From DASUPK01 sp963782345 (GTDB lineage Bacteria; Actinomycetota; Thermoleophilia; Solirubrobacterales; 70-9), in assembly GCA_963782345.1 (NCBI GenBank), contig CAWAJF010000003.1, positions 1 to 64,000 on the forward strand: a stretch of 64,000 nt of DNA. The letters run 5' to 3'. The first letter of the stretch is position 1; every line of letters starts with the position of its first letter. The notes below the pieces were generated by a model that made no database searches, was not told the DNA's origin, and worked only from the letters and a program-made list of their open reading frames with translations. The position numbers were made by a program, and so were the translations under genes. Below are positions 62,578 to 64,000 of the stretch, piece after piece.

Positions 62578-63626
62578 GAGGATCCGCCGGTCAGCTCGGT
62601 GAAGGCCTGCCAGGACGGCTTCGCGGAGCCGTCGAGCTCGAACAGCCCGCAGTGGCCGGGCCAGGACGGGCCCGGCGTGTCGTTCAGCGCGAACCAGATC
62701 ACGCCCTCCAGGCCGAGCCGCTCTCTGGCCTCGGCGGCGAGCTCGAAGGTCTGGGTCAGGTAGCCGGCCTGCCGTGCGGGGCCTACCGTGAGGCCGGAGG
62801 GCAGACCCGCCGAGGCCCAGCCGACCTCCGTGATCCAGAGGGGGGCATTCTCGTCACCGAAGCTGTCCATCAGGTCCCGGAGCTCTCCCGTTGAGTCGAG
62901 CGCCTTCGCGGGAGTCGCCGCATAGGCGTGGATCGCCGCCGCGTCGAAGAGGGTTCTGGCGTGGCCCCGGTAGAGCGCCGCCATGAAGTCGTCCATCGCG
63001 ATCCCGCCCCGCGGCGTCGGGAAGAGGCCGCCGAGCACGACTCGCGCCCGCGGGTCGCCAACGTGGAGCGCCGTGTCGAAGCCCCGCAGCAGCGCAAGGT
63101 AGTCGCCCGAGTCGGGGGTGGGCTTCCAGAAGAGGGGCGAGTTGGGCTCGTTCCAGGCCTCCCAGTCGACGATCGGCAGCTTCGAGATGCCGGGGTTCTG
63201 CTTCCAGAAGGTCCCGTCCGAGCCGTAGCGGCGAGCCGCCGCCCGGACGAAGTCCTCGAAGTCGCCCAGCCGCGATCCCAGCGGCGGGTACTCGGGGGTC
63301 GGCTCCGCCCAGGTGGGCGAGCTGTAGACGGTCGCCAGCACGCGGATGCCGTTCTTCGCGGCCTCGCCGACGACGCTGTCGTAGTGGCTCCAGTCGTAGG
63401 GCGCGTCCGGGCCCGACTGCACCGATCCCCAGGCCAGGTTGATCCGCAGCGTTCCGACCCTCCCGTCGCCCATCCGAGCGAGCTCGGCGGCGCCGGGCAG
63501 CGGCTCGGCGGAGATCACGCCATAGAACCCGCGCGGGACGCGCGGCGCGCCATCGCCGCCTCCGCCGCACCCGGCCAGAACCACGGCGAGGAGCAGCACA
63601 CCGAGGGTGGCGCCGCGAAGCCTCAG
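62574..63626 (-). CDS. lipoprotein clan GH-A glycosidase-like protein (paralogue 4)
   Basis: From GTG 63599 the frame starts LLLAVVLAGC-GG, a lipobox without the usual basic N-region. The frame extends upstream as RLRGATLGV, and the only start there is CTG 63626, overlapping the TGA of the ABC gene (CTGA) with AGGTG 8 nt before it, so I place the start there. The domain has FYGVISAEPLPGAAELARMG, WEAWNEPNSPLFWKPTPDSG and LWITEVGWASAG, with catalytic Glu 151 and 258 counted from GTG 63599. Unlike the other three it is a lipoprotein. Confidence 0.75.
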   Translation of the reverse strand: MRLRGATLGVLLLAVVLAGCGGGGDGAPRVPRGFYGVISAEPLPGAAELARMGDGRVGTLRINLAWGSVQSGPDAPYDWSHYDSVVGEAAKNGIRVLATVYSSPTWAEPTPEYPPLGSRLGDFEDFVRAAARRYGSDGTFWKQNPGISKLPIVDWEAWNEPNSPLFWKPTPDSGDYLALLRGFDTALHVGDPRARVVLGGLFPTPRGGIAMDDFMAALYRGHARTLFDAAAIHAYAATPAKALDSTGELRDLMDSFGDENAPLWITEVGWASAGLPSGLTVGPARQAGYLTQTFELAAEARERLGLEGVIWFALNDTPGPSWPGHCGLFELDGSAKPSWQAFTELTGGSS

Positions 63627-64000
63627 TGCTCCAGCACCTGGCCGAGGAAGCGCTTCGTCCGTTCCTCCTTCGGGTCGTCGATCACCTGCTTGGCCGGTCC
63701 CTGCTCCACGATCACGCCCTCGTCCATGAAGATGACCTCGTTCGAGACATCGCGCGCGAACCCCATCTCATGGGTGACCACCAGCATCGTCATCCCCTCC
63801 TTCGCGAGCTCGCGCATCACGTCGAGGACGTCCTGGACGAGCTCGGGATCCAGGGCGCTGGTCACCTCGTCGAAGAGCATCAGCTTGGGATCCATCGCCA
63901 ACGCTCGGGCGATTGCAACCCGCTGCTGCTGGCCACCCGATAGCCGAGCCGGATACTCGTCGACTTTGTCGCCCAGCCCGACGCGCTCGAGGAGCTCCGC
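63623..64000 (-). CDS. amino-acid ABC transporter ATPase, GlnQ-type (5' end outside window)
   Basis: The C-terminal ~125 residues are present. LSGGQQQRVAIARALAMDP is the ABC signature, LMLFDEVTSALDPELVQDVL is Walker B with the D-loop, and LVVTHEMGFARDVSNEVIFM is the H-loop; EQGPAKQVIDDPKEERTKRF is typical of polar amino-acid importers. The frame is open to the edge, so the start is missing. It is unrelated to the glycan genes and may mark the locus boundary. Confidence 0.92.
   Translation of the reverse strand, partial: AELLERVGLGDKVDEYPARLSGGQQQRVAIARALAMDPKLMLFDEVTSALDPELVQDVLDVMRELAKEGMTMLVVTHEMGFARDVSNEVIFMDEGVIVEQGPAKQVIDDPKEERTKRFLGQVLEH

Overview
This 64 kb window is very GC-rich and densely coded on both strands. 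It looks like one large surface-polysaccharide locus of an actinobacterium. A CysO-type sulfur carrier, the abundance of secreted Arg/Lys-rich proteins and several lineage-typical membrane glycan proteins suggest a member of Thermoleophilia (Solirubrobacterales-like). That lineage call is an inference from protein style, because no rRNA or other marker gene is present. No tRNA, rRNA, CRISPR array, insertion sequence or phage gene was seen.

Layout. (1) 0-13.7 kb: a long minus-strand operon of glycosyltransferases (GT2, GT4), two PAPS-type sulfotransferases, a double methyltransferase, a flippase, a polysaccharide deacetylase and a secreted NHL-repeat protein. Most junctions are 4-nt stop/start overlaps. 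(2) 13.8-25.2 kb: two cassettes of glycan genes on either side of a divergent pair, an FAD oxidoreductase and cysO. Each cassette is bounded by direct repeats made of gene fragments. The second cassette carries an oxidoreductase / hexapeptide acetyltransferase / DegT aminotransferase trio for an acylated amino sugar. (3) 25.2-36.4 kb: an arylsulfotransferase-like secreted protein broken by an in-frame TGA, then a duplicated module. Each copy has one or two secreted clan GH-A glycosidase-like proteins, a small signal-peptide/TM protein and a divergent O-antigen ligase/polymerase with a TPR tail. The module ends with the polyprenyl-phosphate sugar-1-phosphate transferase that would start glycan assembly. 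(4) 36.4-48.4 kb: more GT2/GT4 enzymes, a third sulfotransferase, a phytanoyl-CoA dioxygenase-like protein, a CysE-like acetyltransferase and methyltransferases. (5) 48.4-56.4 kb: a run of multi-pass GT-C-like membrane proteins (two are tandem paralogues) with a DPM1-like GT2 and a zinc-ribbon methyltransferase. (6) 56.5-62.6 kb: a second flippase, the Wzt/Wzm ABC exporter pair, a methyltransferase, a GT2 and a GT8. (7) 62.6-64 kb: a fourth GH-A lipoprotein and the end of an amino-acid ABC transporter ATPase.

How it fits together (inference): the phosphoglycosyltransferase starts chains on a lipid carrier and the GTs extend them. Sugars are decorated by acetylation, methylation, deacetylation and probably sulfation. 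Export would use Wzx-type flippases plus ligase/polymerase proteins, or the Wzm/Wzt ABC exporter, with the secreted GH-A proteins acting outside the cell.

Quality note: many conserved genes change frame at short G/C runs, most densely at 58.7-62.6 kb. I read these as assembly or sequencing indels rather than decay, and I give the reconstructed gene limits. No gap without a gene exceeds about 220 bases.
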